This document shows positions 19,982-32,086 of a DNA stretch of 64,000 nt, in pieces. The stretch covers positions 62,001 through 126,000 of the forward strand of contig VCMS01000147.1 in assembly GCA_022539475.1 (NCBI GenBank). The letters are read 5' to 3'. Source of the DNA: Gracilaria domingensis (taxonomy: Eukaryota; Rhodophyta; Florideophyceae; Gracilariales; Gracilariaceae). The position numbers were made by a program, and so were the translations under genes. Numbering within the stretch: position 1 is the stretch's first letter; every line of letters starts with the position of its first letter. The notes below the pieces were generated by a model that did not search any database, was not told the origin of the DNA, and saw only the letters and a list, made by a program, of their open reading frames with translations.

Positions 19982-20480
19982 CGGAGTGCGTATGTGTTCT
20001 ACCGATCCAGCACTATGGTGGAGGTGCAGTCTGCGGCATCTGCCGCAGATTGCGTCTACACCCGATCCATTATGGGGAAATGGTACATGTAATATAGCGA
20101 AGTAGTGGTTAGCAAAAGCGGTCGATAGAAGAATAGATACGAATAAAACGGTATGATTTCATAATGGGCATCATCTGTACTAGCACTAGTATTCCATGCG
20201 TTGCAGGGTATCATTCCGCAGAAGGTATCGTGTAATGTGCACCTTAATGGAAACTGAACCTAGACTTCGCGAAATACAGTTCAGGTAGCCCTCGACTAAA
20301 GAACTAGCACGAGTGGAAAACCCCCCAGTATTTACTGCACAGAGATTCTGGACGACCCAAGCAATTATCTGCAAATTTTGAAATAATTGATCTCGATATT
20401 TTTTCAAAAAATTTACTGGACGACCCTTGCCAATTTCTGGACGACCCTCGCCAAAAACTAGCATCTGCAAGAGACAGACG

Positions 20481-23400
20481 TACCCTACCCAGTACATTCG
20501 AATCAATAAAATTCAAGTAGCTACCTCTTCTGTAAACCTTCAATTCAAGGTCAACAAGGCCGATCAGAAACGACCTAATTCCGTTTCAGGTCACTGTCAA
20601 CACTCGACACTCCAAGGTTTTTCTTTTGGAGGAAACATTAGGCAGTGTTGACGTCAATTCTAGTGCCTTCAACCCAACCTGTAGGACGCAACACAATCGT
20701 GTTCGTGATCATCAGTTTCCAAAGCGGATGATTATCCCCAACGAGTCCCTTCGTTAATCCATCACTGACGTTCTGGTCTCCGGAGATCCAGGCTAGATAC
20801 CTTAGTTCACCGCGACTGTGACTCTCTTTCAGTGCAGATACATCGATTTGCAGCCTTTTCTCCAATGTTGATCCGTATTTTGCAACGAAATTAAAGACAG
20901 TGCGAGAGTCGACGTAAGCATCAAGTGGCAGTTCACGTCCCAAGATCTCTTCCAGCATTGCTTTTGCCACGTAAGTCTGATCAAAACCATACACCAGCGC
21001 ATGCACCTCTGCGGCCATTACTGAACGCGCAACGCGCTTACACTTTGAGCTGCCAAAATGAATGATATTGGCGTTGTTGTTACCGTCAGCCAAAACAATA
21101 ACGAATCCCAGTTGTGACTTGAGCTTCTCGGCGTTACCAAAAGAGGCATCAGTGAACAGCATAAGTCGTAATGAAGTTATGTCCAACGGTACGTAGGTTA
21201 GACCAATATCAGCGGTTTGGTGGCATCTGTCTACAACAGCTTTCATCCTGCGGTAGTGAATAGCCTCCGGCGCGTTGACAGAGCTCGCAAGAAGTTGAAC
21301 TGCAGCTGAGATGTCCGGCCTGGTGCAGCACCGATATATTGAACTGGAGCCCTGACACTGACAAAATCTTCGCGGGATTGAGGATGCTTCACAGATCGTA
21401 GCTTCTCGCTCTGCTCAATCAGGACCGTGTGGTTCTTGTTCTTCCGTATATGCAAACCATTAAATGTGACGTCATCTCCTTCCTTCAAGCACCTACGTGG
21501 TTTCGATTCGAATGCTTTGGAATGCATCTCTTCATTCTCAAGGGAATTCGTTGTTCCGTGGCCAAAAGAATCGTCCACTTGTAGAATCGTTACCCCCTCC
21601 AGTTCATGTCCCAAACGTTTGTAGAGAAGACACGGGTCGGCTCTTGTTGCCTTCATCTCCAGTTGTTCTCTGTGGTGGGTTTGATAGGTAACAAACCAGT
21701 GAAGTCCACTCTCCGGAATTCCATATAACGGTTTGAGAACTTTCAAGACCTTTCCCGGATCTAGATTCATTTCCTGGGGCGGACGGAGGAAGATTTGTCG
21801 CTCAAAATGAGAATCAGACTGCACGTATGCCTGTGATATATCTCGGACATATGATGTATGTCCCGGAAGCGTTATCGAGAGTGCGATGGCAATCCTCTGT
21901 CCGAGCCGACTAACTGTAGGGGACTTAGTCGCGATATCCAATGCTCCGCGATCTTTGTAGTTTTGGGCTACCAATCTCGATTTCTTGAAAGCCTTCCCGT
22001 CCACTGACTTCACAAGATCAACCCATCTTGAACCGTATATACGCGTTCTGCTTGGTACGTGGTCTTCAACTACGATTTCGAACGTTCCTCTCGCCTGTAG
22101 ACCAGACAGCTCCTTTTGCAGCGCCTCCTGAAAATCTTCGTGCATGGATGCGTGTGAAACGTCCTTAACGCTGAAAGTTTCACCAAATATTGCGGTCACC
22201 TCATCTGCAGTGAGCTCTAAAGAATCTGTTAGTTCCCCTCCAGCAACTTCAGAGTTGAAAGAACTTTCCTGTTTGAGCTCTGACTTGGTGACGGGTTTCA
22301 CAACACTGGATCGGAAGATTCGTCTTCCATGAGGCAACTGAACAACGACGGTCTCACCATCAATCTGTATAAAACGAAAGGGACCATCCCATTTCTTAGA
22401 GGTATCACGATACATGTAGACTGGAGCACCGGCAGGCAGGTTGCAATGTACACTGCTTCCTCGTCAGGGTCATCGTCATTATCTGAGGCTTCGCTATCAC
22501 TTGAATATACGATGTTGACAGCGTCATTGAGATCTTCTTCATTAGTGAGGTCTTGAACAACATTGACGAGATCTTCCACAGTAAGGTACGCGGATGGTTT
22601 GCTGCTCTTCATCTTCTCAAAGGCATCTCGGATCTCCTGTTGGGAATGGCGCGTGCGAGCCAAATGGTTTTCGCCGCATACGTAACAGCCTTTCTTACCG
22701 GCCAGCCATTTAGATGATATTCTTCTCCCACGTCGATCATCTTTCTTACGTCTGCCATGGCCCTTCAACGTCTTTCTTGCATCACCTCCGTATCGGTTAC
22801 CGAGACTGTAGAATGCGTTACTTTCAGCTCTTGAAGATTGATGCGACGCTACAAATGCTTCTGCAGATCGAGGTTCACTTGATAGGAACGTGGCAATACG
22901 ACTGCGTGCTTCCTGTGATGAGCCTGGAACTCGTTCTCGTAAAGACTGGGCAATTTGCGAGGTATCCATCGATACAATCAATTGATCTCGCAAGAAATTG
23001 TCCGTCCTGTAGGCAGGGTCGAGTTGGTTCTGGAGCTGCACCAGTCTGTGGCAGAAAGATCGGAATACTTCCAGCTCGCTCTTCCCAGGGTTCTCTCGCA
23101 TGGCCTGAGAAAGTCTCATGGACTGCCACAAGATGAGAGTTCTGTTACGTTGTTCAGGATTGATGTAAGTATCAACCAGTTTCTGCAAGATTTCTGGGCA
23201 CGAATCTCCCACTCGGTACTCTTTCATGTAGAACTGAAGAGCATCGTCACAAAGAATAGCTGGCAGTGCTTCTGCCTTCTCATCATCTGATAGGCGTAAC
23301 ATTCTTGCCATTGAATCGTAAAAGTCTAGAGCTCCTTGGAGGTCCTCGTCAAATCCTCCTCCATACGAACATCTTCCCTTGCACGCTTTCAGCATGTTGT

Positions 23401-24751
23401 TGAAACTGTTGGCATGCCCAGAGGTGGATCGTTCGCCGGACTTGGCATTGGAATTGCTGCCTTGCCTGGTACCTTGGCAAGAGTTCGCATACACGTTTGG
23501 AAGGAGGTTCCGAAGGCCGTCTTGGGATGTACGCACTGCTGCAGGGTCACATTGTTCGGCTCGAGAATTACGTGCGGCTGATCTATCATTGGGACCATTT
23601 ACAGCGCCACGGCCATGTGCCCCAGAGTCCTGAATCGAAGCTGCGCGGCCCGGTAGAGGCAGTTCGCCTTCAATTGTCGGACGACTCTGAGCATTATCGT
23701 CATCCATCCGAATTGGGCCTGTCGCTGGATTCTCGAGGGGGACAGAGCTGTTCGTAGCGACTGGTGTCTGTTGCACTGGAATAAACCTCGGCTGCTGGAG
23801 GCAGTCCACGAGGGCTCTCGCGCGTCTGTATCCTTGCTGACGTCGAACCCAAAAACCGTTTTCGATCAAGTAGTTGATCCAACGTACTGTCGTGGTCTTA
23901 GACATGTATCCAAAGGTCTCGGGGCGAAAGCTAGAAGTGAACTAGTACCATAACACTTCATTACGAGCGCCAGTTTCCTTAAAAGCATCCATCATCTCCT
24001 TTGAATACTTCTCTAGTTCTTCCTTGTAGTCTTTCAGAACATTTGGGGAGCTATTGGGAGGAGGCGGGTCGGGATCTCCAACCGCATCGTACAGAGCTTC
24101 ATTGAAAGTTCGTAAAGCTTCAGCATTCAGTCCAATAACGGCATTAGTTCCTTCTCCAGATTCAATCTGTTCTCTCAGAGCTTCCACGGCTGTGACTCCG
24201 TCAGGCTCCGACATGGTCAAGCTGATTAATTGTTACAGTTGTGGTCAACCGTACAGTTATAACTGTAAAATCTCAGCCTCAAAGTAGCAGTCTACTGCGG
24301 ACAGTGCAGTAGGGCTGCTCAAAGTTCTTACACCAACAAACGGCTCTCTGATGAGCTGTTATGTCGTAGCTTGAACTTCTCACAGAACTACGCCGTCACT
24401 CGGCCTGCTTGGTGGCTGAGTGGTGGACGTTCCGTCGATTCCACTGACGAGCGGTCGTCTGTGGTTGAGGTTGCTGTGAAGCGAACACTCCGGGACAAAG
24501 ATGGATGCAGTTGGGGTATAATAGTAGTAGTTGTAATAATCGATAGTCGCTCTCTTTTACTTCGTCTCGATCTAGACTAGTCCTTTATGTACTGATACTG
24601 GTGTCATACTATGTGTAGTATATACCCTACCCAGTACATTCGAATCAATAAAATTCAAGTAGCTACCTCTTCTGTAAACCTTCAATTCAAGGTCAACAAG
24701 GCCGATCAGAAACGACCTAATTCCGTTTCAGGTCACTGTCAACACTCGACA
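20481..24751 (-). mobile_element. Copia-type (Ty1/copia) LTR element, broken
   Basis: Read on the minus strand. The right end repeat (24264-24751) starts TGTCGAGTGTTGACAG and ends ...TTTTACA; it shares its first 129 bp with the left repeat ending at 20609. Inside lie a capsid-type region (about 24220-22450) with a zinc-knuckle-like CYVCGENHLARTRH, then Copia reverse transcriptase (QVDDS block, GIPESGLHWF) and RNase H (YLAWISGDQNVSDGLTKG). No clear integrase core is seen between capsid and RT, so the middle looks incomplete. The element is broken, with about three or four breaks, and of moderate age. Confidence 0.8.
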
Positions 24752-24984
24752 AACATGTATTTGCAAAGAATCCGCCTTCTGTGAATTTCGAAGTTGAATC
24801 TGTGATGCAGTAATGAACAAATTTGGTACATCTGTATACATACAGATCTTCATCGCTGAAAATTTATGAATTGTTTTGCTTCCTTCAGCATTGTTGTTGC
24901 CATGTTTGTTTCGCTATGAAGCTGTCGGCAAGCAACGCTAGAGTATCAGCAGAATACTTTTGTTAACTATGGCTGCCCTACCGG

Positions 24985-25884
24985 CTACCGTTCATACTTT
25001 TCGGACAGCCTTTCTTAGTTTTCCAACAAACCAAGAACGACAGAGGAGTATTAACATAAGCCGTCGTTTTACCTCTCTCTTTGGCCTAAACTACTATGTG
25101 TGCTCGCAGCTCTGAAACAGACTTTGCTCTCGTATTCCGCCTCGATCTTTTCCTAAGCATCTACTGTGGGCACTATTGTTCCTCAAACAATATAATACCG
25201 AATCTGTAAACGATATTGTTACAGGTGCAGATGAGAAAACGTTTAGGAAATGGAGTTGGTGTTTTATTCGGTTAATCGCATCACTAGAAATCGTAAGTTA
25301 CCTCATATAACGAAAACCGTTTATAAGATTAGATTAACACTGACATATAATGTGCAGATTAAATGGAATAATCGCGTATCATCTTTAATGTTTCAATCTT
25401 GTTTCGCCTCTGTGGATGGAACAGACTGTCCTATAAATAAACCATCTCCATTTTCTTCAGAGTGATATTCTCACAAACTACATGCGGCCGGATTGCGCTA
25501 TGAAGTTGGATTACGCATTGACACTGGTCAAATCGTTTGGATGCATGGTGGGTTTCCATGTGGATCAAAATCAGATGTCATGATATTTCGTCTTAAGTTA
25601 AAGAGAAAGCTTGGCACGCATGAAATGGTGTTGACTGATAATGGATACAATGGTCTAATGATGAAAAATGTTTGAAGCAGTTCAATGTTTCTACTCAATT
25701 ACGAAGAACTCATCGACGGATTCGTGCGCGTCATGAGGCGCTTAACAGGTTGTTGAAAAAGTTCAATGTGTTAAGTCAAAAATATTGTCATAATATTACA
25801 ACACACTTACTTTGCTTCTTGGCCGTCTCTAATGTTGTTGAACTTTCCTTACAAAACGGTACAAATTTGTTTGCAATAAAGTAA
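24985..25884 (+). pseudogene. IS5/Harbinger-like DDE transposase, decayed, one intron
   Basis: The first part, FRTAFLSFPTNQERQ...SFPKHLLWALLFLKQYNTE followed by DEKTFRKWSW, is typical of this protist transposase family. An intron of 65 bp (25293-25357, GTAAGT...GTGCAG) separates IASLEI from IKWNNRVSSL and is needed for frame. Then SVDGTDCPINKPSPFSSE (first catalytic Asp), GLRIDTGQIVWMHGGFPCGS, LTDNGYNG (second Asp) and RIRARHEALNRLLKKFNV (Glu). Three TGA codons interrupt it, at 25113-25115, 25463-25465 and 25673-25675; the first two stand where the family has Trp. A plain DNA transposon, now dead. Confidence 0.75.
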
Positions 25885-26731
25885 CGAGTATTGCATACTC
25901 TATGTTTGTCACTTAGCGTGTCTCTTTTTATGACAATTTTGACATGAAGCACTTATATTGTATAACAGGATGCAGTAATATTTGCTGAGCTTTTCATGCA
26001 CAGCTTGGGAATAGGGTCAAAGTATGTGTCATTATGAAAATCTATGATATAATTCACCATACTCATTCGCTTCCCGCAGTTCCCAGGAGCTTGCGGGAAA
26101 CACCGGAAGTTGATATTGAAAGAGCAAAATCTTGCAGTTGTTTCAGAAAGTACAACAATGTTCGTCCAAAGGATTGGTCTTAATTTTTATTAAAAATGTG
26201 AACCTTTGTAAGTTGACAGGTTGTTCCTGTCACACTCTGGTATTCACCCAAACTTTTTGCTAAAGAAGCCTGGAACTTGACCGCATGTTCAAATTACTGT
26301 TTTCTTCCAACGAACATTTTTTTCTTCGCGAACATTTTGAGATAGAACAAGCCTTATTAGACAAAGTAATTTGTCTTCATAGACATAAAGCATATAGTTT
26401 GAAAGCATGACCAGCACTGTCCACGCCTAGAACTCAGATACGGTTTTTGACTTCTACGGAAAAAGTATTCGCCGGGAAATGCGAAAAATGCGGAAACTAA
26501 GAAGAATTTAAAAATACAATATATCTTGTAAGGCATACATATAAATGAAGCGTTGAAATTCATTTCGAGTAAGCCTTTTTGTGTATGTAAGTTACAACAA
26601 TTCAGAGAAAAGCATTGTTGTGAGGAAAACTCAAGAGGTGCACAATACACAAAAGACCTCAAAAGAAGACCTACCGCGACAATTCCCTTAGAATTATTAT
26701 AATGATAATTACGAAGTTATCACATAATTGC

Positions 26732-26770
26732 ATCAAAGTTATCATGCTAAGTCGTGATGATAACTTTGAT
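26732..26770. repeat. Hairpin, 14-16 bp arms
   Basis: atcaaagttatca is mirrored by tgatgataactttgat around a 10-base loop. Too far from any gene to call a terminator. Confidence 0.6.
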
Positions 26771-27420
26771 TACATCACAGTTTTGGGGCCCGAGCTTCAT
26801 GGTTAGAAGTATGGTCAGTCTAAGATATCTAACATACTTGTTGCCATATCGTATTGTTTTCGTGAATGCAACAGTTTTACCTCTGAGAATGAACCAAATT
26901 TAAAGCACAGAAGTTACAAAGTAGACGTTTTTGCAGTTTTTCTTTGAAGTTAGCGAGGTGAGAATTTAAATATCTTTTACTCCGCATAGTCATTTTGTTA
27001 CATTTTACGTACAAACCACTCTCATACACAAATTTTAGCCTAAACTTAGGGTCTCAATCGGAACTTTGTTCGTTTTCTTTAGTCTCAAGAAGTTGACATT
27101 AGTCATCAATGATAACATAGGACACATCACGATGTGTTTTGTGATGTGTGGAAGAACAGTACAAGATTCTCAAGGTTTCTGAAGTATATATCCTTGGTAG
27201 ATAAGGCGGCACCGATAGATTAACGTGCTGGTGTTATGGTTTTCACCTGAGAAAACTTACGGAAGTTTTACCTACCCTACATTATGTCTTTCTACTATTT
27301 AACTTGTCCATTGGGTTTTTATTCTCCTACAAACCGCGGAATCTATGAACGTTGTTTTACGCGTTTGTTTCTATACAAATTTCTCGCATATTCCCGCTTC
27401 AAATTCTTAAAAAACGCTCA

Positions 27421-27654
27421 TGTTCGCGAATATTCGCCATGTTCGGCACGCAAACATTTCGTTTCTTGTAAACTACTTTCTTACTTTTCACTACATCTTA
27501 ATAGATCTATAGCTGGCCGTTACATAGAACAAAAATTGTAGATTATACTGCACGGCTTCAAGTAAAATTCAGGAGCTCTATTTTGTTCGTTCTTAAACTT
27601 CTGCTTTTTCGAACATTCGCGAATATTCGCATTGTTCGCCAATATTCGCGAACA
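27421..27654. mobile_element. MITE-like element, 234 bp
   Basis: Terminal inverted repeats tgttcgcgaatattcgcc (27421) and gccaatattcgcgaaca (to 27654). The same word, cgcgaatattcgc, occurs again just inside the right end. No coding capacity. A non-autonomous DNA transposon is likely; the family is unknown. Confidence 0.55.
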
Positions 27655-28437
27655 TTTCCAAGATTTTCTTGCCGAATAACAGTCATTTTTAGAAACCTAC
27701 AATATCTAATGTGACATCTATCACGTGATTGTAACTTTATGTGACATTTGTCCAAATAAATCTACAATGTCTTACATGCTGACGCCTGTAATTACTTGTT
27801 AGTTTATGTCAACAAACGGCGATTCCCGCAAGCTCCAGTAAAGATCGCTCTTGAGAGCTGTGATACACATAGACAATAAACGTTACGTTACGAAGTTACT
27901 TCCGTCTGTCATAAGTCATTCGATGCGGTTTGAACGAATGGAGATGAAAACACTCTAGATGGAAAACAAAGTGTATGGCAACAATGTATTGTGCCCCCAA
28001 TTTGGGCACACACCCGCGATAGATAGCTTTGGTACATACGTGGACCAATGGGATAAAACAAAAAAGAACCAACGGCAAAGTACGAAGAATTTGGTTGGCT
28101 CATATGGACACCCTATCGGTTACTGTAAAGGTTGAAGAGAGGGTTGTTTGGGAAGATCTCGGCTTTTTTTTGTCCGGCCGATATATCCAAATTCAAGCAT
28201 AAATGCATATTGTCACAGCTTGTCGTTCCTGCCATTTGTTCTTTTCAAGTCAGGATACAAATTCGTCGAACCAAGAATTGACTGGAGCGGTGACGTAACG
28301 TCACCTCGCTAGTGCTCTGAAGGTGGATTAATGCCCCAGTTCCCCGCTCCGCATTGACCCAAGCTCTTCTTTATAGCAACATCTGCCGAAAGGCGTTCCC
28401 ACTCCCAGTTCGACTGTTTGCTTCACCGTCCTTCAAC

Positions 28438-28971
28438 ATGAAGATCACTCGCATCCTACTATGCGCGCTCCTACTTTGCCATGCGCTCGCAATGAGGGTA
28501 GAGATATGCTCCATTCAATTCTGCATCGCAAACTCCCGCAACCCGATGCAACAATGCCGTATACCGATCAACTGCATTACGTCTCCGTGTCCGCAGCCGC
28601 CACCCCAATCATGTCTAAGGTTTTTGCTCGAGCAGATACGCCGCCCGACGCCAGTCGTTTTTCCTCCCGTTCTACCAATCGACGTTCCCACCACTGCACC
28701 GCCGCCGACGCAAGCGGGTACCGATCCGCAGCCAAGTGAGGACTGCGATAACCCAGACAACATCGCTGACGGCCCTTTCATCATCGCCGATCAGCCGGAC
28801 TGCTGTGCTCTTGAGGGCCTTGGTTGTCGCCAGCTTGGAGACAGTTGTTCTACTTCTGGGTTCCTGTTTTCCCGTCCCGTTCCATGTGAATCAGGGCTTA
28901 CATGTGTGATTACAGATCCAGGTAATCTTGCGCTTGACGTTCCTAATAGCGGTACATGCCAGCAAGCATAG
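28438..28971 (+). CDS. Secreted Cys-rich protein
   Basis: A 177-residue protein. I start at ATG 28438 (MKITRILLCALLLCHALAM) because it opens a clean signal peptide; the frame is open further upstream. The mature part has about 15 Cys. The first half holds spaced Cys and a Pro-rich segment (PTPVVFPPVLPIDVPTTAPP). The second half has a compact block DCCALEGLGCRQLGDSC followed by PCESGLTC and GTC, a spacing seen in small disulphide-knotted extracellular domains. Probably extracellular or in the cell wall. No named family can be assigned. Confidence 0.7.
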   Translation: MKITRILLCALLLCHALAMRVEICSIQFCIANSRNPMQQCRIPINCITSPCPQPPPQSCLRFLLEQIRRPTPVVFPPVLPIDVPTTAPPPTQAGTDPQPSEDCDNPDNIADGPFIIADQPDCCALEGLGCRQLGDSCSTSGFLFSRPVPCESGLTCVITDPGNLALDVPNSGTCQQA

Positions 28972-30174
28972 ATTGGGTGGCACGTTTTGTTTGGGGCTAA
29001 GACATATGGGATAGGAGGAGGTCGAGGCGATGATGCGATGGATATTGATGTGCTGTGCGTGTGGAAGAGAGTGTGCTTGAAGCCAAGAATAAACCGATTT
29101 GCTTGCCTCTGCAAGTGCTGAGCCCTCCTGAGATTTGATGGTAGTCAGCTGTGATATGATCTCTCTTACTCCAGACGCATGCAGCGGCAGCGGCCAAAGC
29201 GAGTATCATACCCCTGTAGAAGCATGTCAACTGGATATCTTGAACACCAGTCCCGAATCGAAATCGTTTTGTGCCAGCCACGTGTACAGTAGCCATTTAT
29301 ATTACCACACTCTCGCGATGGTGTTTGATATATTCAAGATGCATCGTTGTACACGCGTTTCGTTCTCGGGCCTCACGTACACGTACCCACGTAACGTGCT
29401 TCCATGCGAGCTTGTCAAAATGTCAACACCAGTTCCGCCCCTTGCTTACGCCATGCTCAGCTGCTCTCCTCGCCGAGCCCGTCGAGCCATCCCGGACCGA
29501 TGGCCGACGAGGGCGGCGCCCGCCACGACCTCTGCGCCGAAGCGTCGCCCAGGAACACATCTTGTCGCCGAGAGCATGGCGCGGGGAGAACATCAGAACG
29601 GCACCGCGAGCTTGATTTTTTTTTTCTGTGGCATCAAGTTATCCTGTACGGAACTGCGGCCGATGCTTGGATTGGCCCCTCTGCACGATGCGTGTGATCG
29701 GCCTGAAGCCGTGCGCCAGCCAGCGCCGTAACCCCACCCCGTCCAACCCGTCCAAGCTCCTTCCGCAACATGAGCGTGCACATGATTCGCGCACCGGAGA
29801 CGTGAGCTGAAGGCTTACCCTTCCGGCGCTGGCAATCGCGCACGACCAGCGCCCTCACAACCGCACACGCCCAAACGGGACACAAGAACGACAGACAGCA
29901 CTGGCAGGCGGTGGCTGCATTCAACTGTCATACCATTCCAAAAAGCCGGGCCATACTCCCTTTGCTATGCGCCGATCTTCCAAACATGTTGTAACTCTGC
30001 ACGTTCGCTCGTTCATACCAGCACTCGTGAAACGTGCTCGTCACCACCAGCATACCCCGAGTACGCTACCTCTTGCGAATCACATGACATGTGAATCACA
30101 GGTGTGATTCATCCTCGCCCCATACCTTTTCCTATCTCGGAAGCAGATGCTTCCGAATCTCCGATCAAGAACCC
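28972..30174. other. Non-coding stretch, hairpin-rich at its right end
   Basis: Short frames on both strands between 29135 and 29930 look like chance. From about 30010 to 30165 several stem-loops follow each other: agcac...gtgct, cacatgacatgtg, gaatcacaggtgtgattc and tcggaagcagatgcttccga. The LTR element inserted ten bases further on. Confidence 0.5.
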
Positions 30175-32086
30175 TGTGGCCCGTCAAACGGTACACGGAC
30201 AGGTGTGCGTGTCTACACTCCTGCGTTGTGCCCAACGCAGCGGTAATACAGAATATAGTTTAAAAATGCTTTATTATAGTTAATCCTTTCTTAGGTTTAG
30301 TTAGTTTTCTACGCAGAATCTACCTTGCGTGTGGCCAGGAGGCGCCGCACTACAAGCAGGGCGACATGAGATTGTCTACTTAAGTGGCAGAGAGCGCTCC
30401 AACGCTGACCACCCGACCTCATCGGCTGTCAATTGCCAAATTCGTGGTCACCCACAGGAGGCGCCTGCGCTTGCGCAAATACACGTGCATTCCACGCTGT
30501 GTACTGCGTTGCGTAGGCGCCCCCTGTGGCGGCATATGCGCTTAAAGTATCTACCACCTACGCCTCTTATAGGCTAGTACGGTAGATACAACGCATCCAT
30601 TGGCCAAGCCAACCGTACCGTCGATTCCCGCCTGGGATCGACGGTGCGGTTGTGCATAAAAGGGCCGGAGCAGTCGCCTCCGACTCAACTCCGGCCAGAC
30701 CACTTCCCTTCGACGACCTTCCCCCCTACCCCACCACAACCTTCCAACCTCTCTCCTTTTCCCTTTGTCGTCCTCAACCTTTCCTCATCCCCTACTTCTC
30801 TCTCTACTTCTCCCCTTGGCGGCGTGGTCTCACCGCCCTCCCTCGCTCACTGCCACTCACACTGACCCTCTGTCTGGGCGCGTCCTGTGTGAGTAGGCAA
30901 AGCGTCTGCACCACCCTTCCATTGGGTTAGCCTTGTGCAGGCGTCACTCTGCCTTTCATTAACCGCTTTGTTTGGCCTTTCTTGTCTCTTTTGTTCCCTT
31001 CGTTGGTTTCTTTCGCTGTTGTTGTTCCATCTGCCATTCTGTCTGCCCTAACTACCGTTGTCGTTGTCATCTTCGTTTGTTCCCCGTTTCTTGCTGTTTG
31101 GCGGCCTTCTGCTGCCTGCATCCGTTCTATTGCTTCCCGTTTCGGCCTTGGTCCCTGGTTTTGCTGGTTCTTTCGCGTTGCGATTCTGTTCCTCACATAG
31201 TGTTGCTTTGCACCTGTTGTTGCTAGACGCACTGTGTGATACAGCGTAAGGTTGTCCTTAACCTACGGTCCTGAGGCAATCGTTCAAGAGTAAGTTGTCT
31301 ACAGCTACTCTTTTGGCATTTTGTGTGACTACTAACGTTTCGTTTGTTTCACATCAAGTGCCAAGGTCTATCGTTTCATCCAGCGAGTATTCATCCGTGG
31401 TTGATCCCCACGAGCGTATAGAAGAAGTCCCCGATCCCGTTCCTCAGATAAAGAAGTCGGCTGTTCAGCCTCTTGACGGGCCACGCGAGCGCCACATCTT
31501 TCGTGTAGCCCATCAGAAGGAGAAGCGCCGTCGTAACCCTCCGCCGCGTAAGCGAATCTTCAAACGCTGTCGTGTCTGTGACATCAAGGTCCAGAGCCAG
31601 CGTCAGCTTGAAGTCCATCAAGCCGGCCGTCGCCATCGCAGAGCTTTGCGCCGTGCAAACTACACCGAGCTGGACATTCACTGCAGGGCTTGCGACATCA
31701 AGTTCTCCGAAGCTCACGATCTGCGTGTGCACTACAGAAGCCGTCGCCATCGTGCGACCCTTAGGAAGAAGAACAATACTATCTATTAGAGCACAGGTCT
31801 CTCTTTTCATTGTCCGGTTGTGACACATTTCTATTCATATCTCATTACATATATTATCCTTGTTTGTTCTTCTTTATCTTCTCGTCTATCGTTTGGTATC
31901 CCTCTTCTGTTCTTGTGTTCGTGCTTTGTTGTTTGGCTTCTGCCGCACTCTATCTACGTAAGCTTATATTTGGCTAGTGCTTCTTCGTCCGATTGGACTG
32001 GTACTCTACGAGAGCAAACTTTATTTTCATTGTTTTTGCCCCGTTTGGCTGTAACCGCCGGCGCCATCACAAAAATGGCGTTTTCA
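30175..32086 (+). repeat. 5' LTR of the Ty3/gypsy element
   Basis: Unusually long LTR. It has a promoter-like tgcataaaaggg at 30653 in a GC-rich, palindromic setting (gtatctacc...ggtagatac; accgtcgattcc...ggatcgacggt). A long C/T-rich leader follows, then a zinc-finger open frame. The capsid frame's first ATG (32075) lies just before the LTR ends. Confidence 0.95.
31295..31789 (+). CDS. Zinc-finger open frame inside the 5' LTR
   Basis: About 164 codons, ending in TAG, repeated in the 3' LTR at 39419-39913. A basic linker (HQKEKRRRNPPPRKRIFKR) leads into two similar fingers: CRVCDIKVQSQRQLEVHQAG and CRACDIKFSEAHDLRVHYRS. Both have the C-x2-C-x12-H-x5-H spacing of U1/matrin-type C2H2 fingers, which bind RNA or DNA. 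Both are followed by basic RRHR. I see no ATG in the frame, so how it is expressed is unclear. A role in regulating the element or its RNA is inference. The frame survives in recognisable form in the old copy near 47 kb. Confidence 0.65.
   Translation: MSTATLLAFCVTTNVSFVSHQVPRSIVSSSEYSSVVDPHERIEEVPDPVPQIKKSAVQPLDGPRERHIFRVAHQKEKRRRNPPPRKRIFKRCRVCDIKVQSQRQLEVHQAGRRHRRALRRANYTELDIHCRACDIKFSEAHDLRVHYRSRRHRATLRKKNNTIY

Larger units (their letters stand above)
25885..28437. other. AT-rich non-coding stretch with small repeats
   Basis: No gene supported. It contains a hairpin at 26732-26770 and a MITE-like element at 27421-27654 (listed separately). A transposon-tip-like cttcccgcag...cttgcgggaa lies at about 26073-26100, with a related cccgcaagctcc at about 27824. 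Confidence 0.5.

Noticed and set aside
29135-29930. Several frames of 60-200 codons on both strands
   Set aside because: They overlap each other in all frames, lack domain-like sequence and look like chance frames in GC-rich DNA.
30175-32086. Segmental duplication of a host zinc-finger gene
   Set aside because: The copy at 38298-40210 is the other LTR of one element, with TG...CA ends and a target duplication outside.
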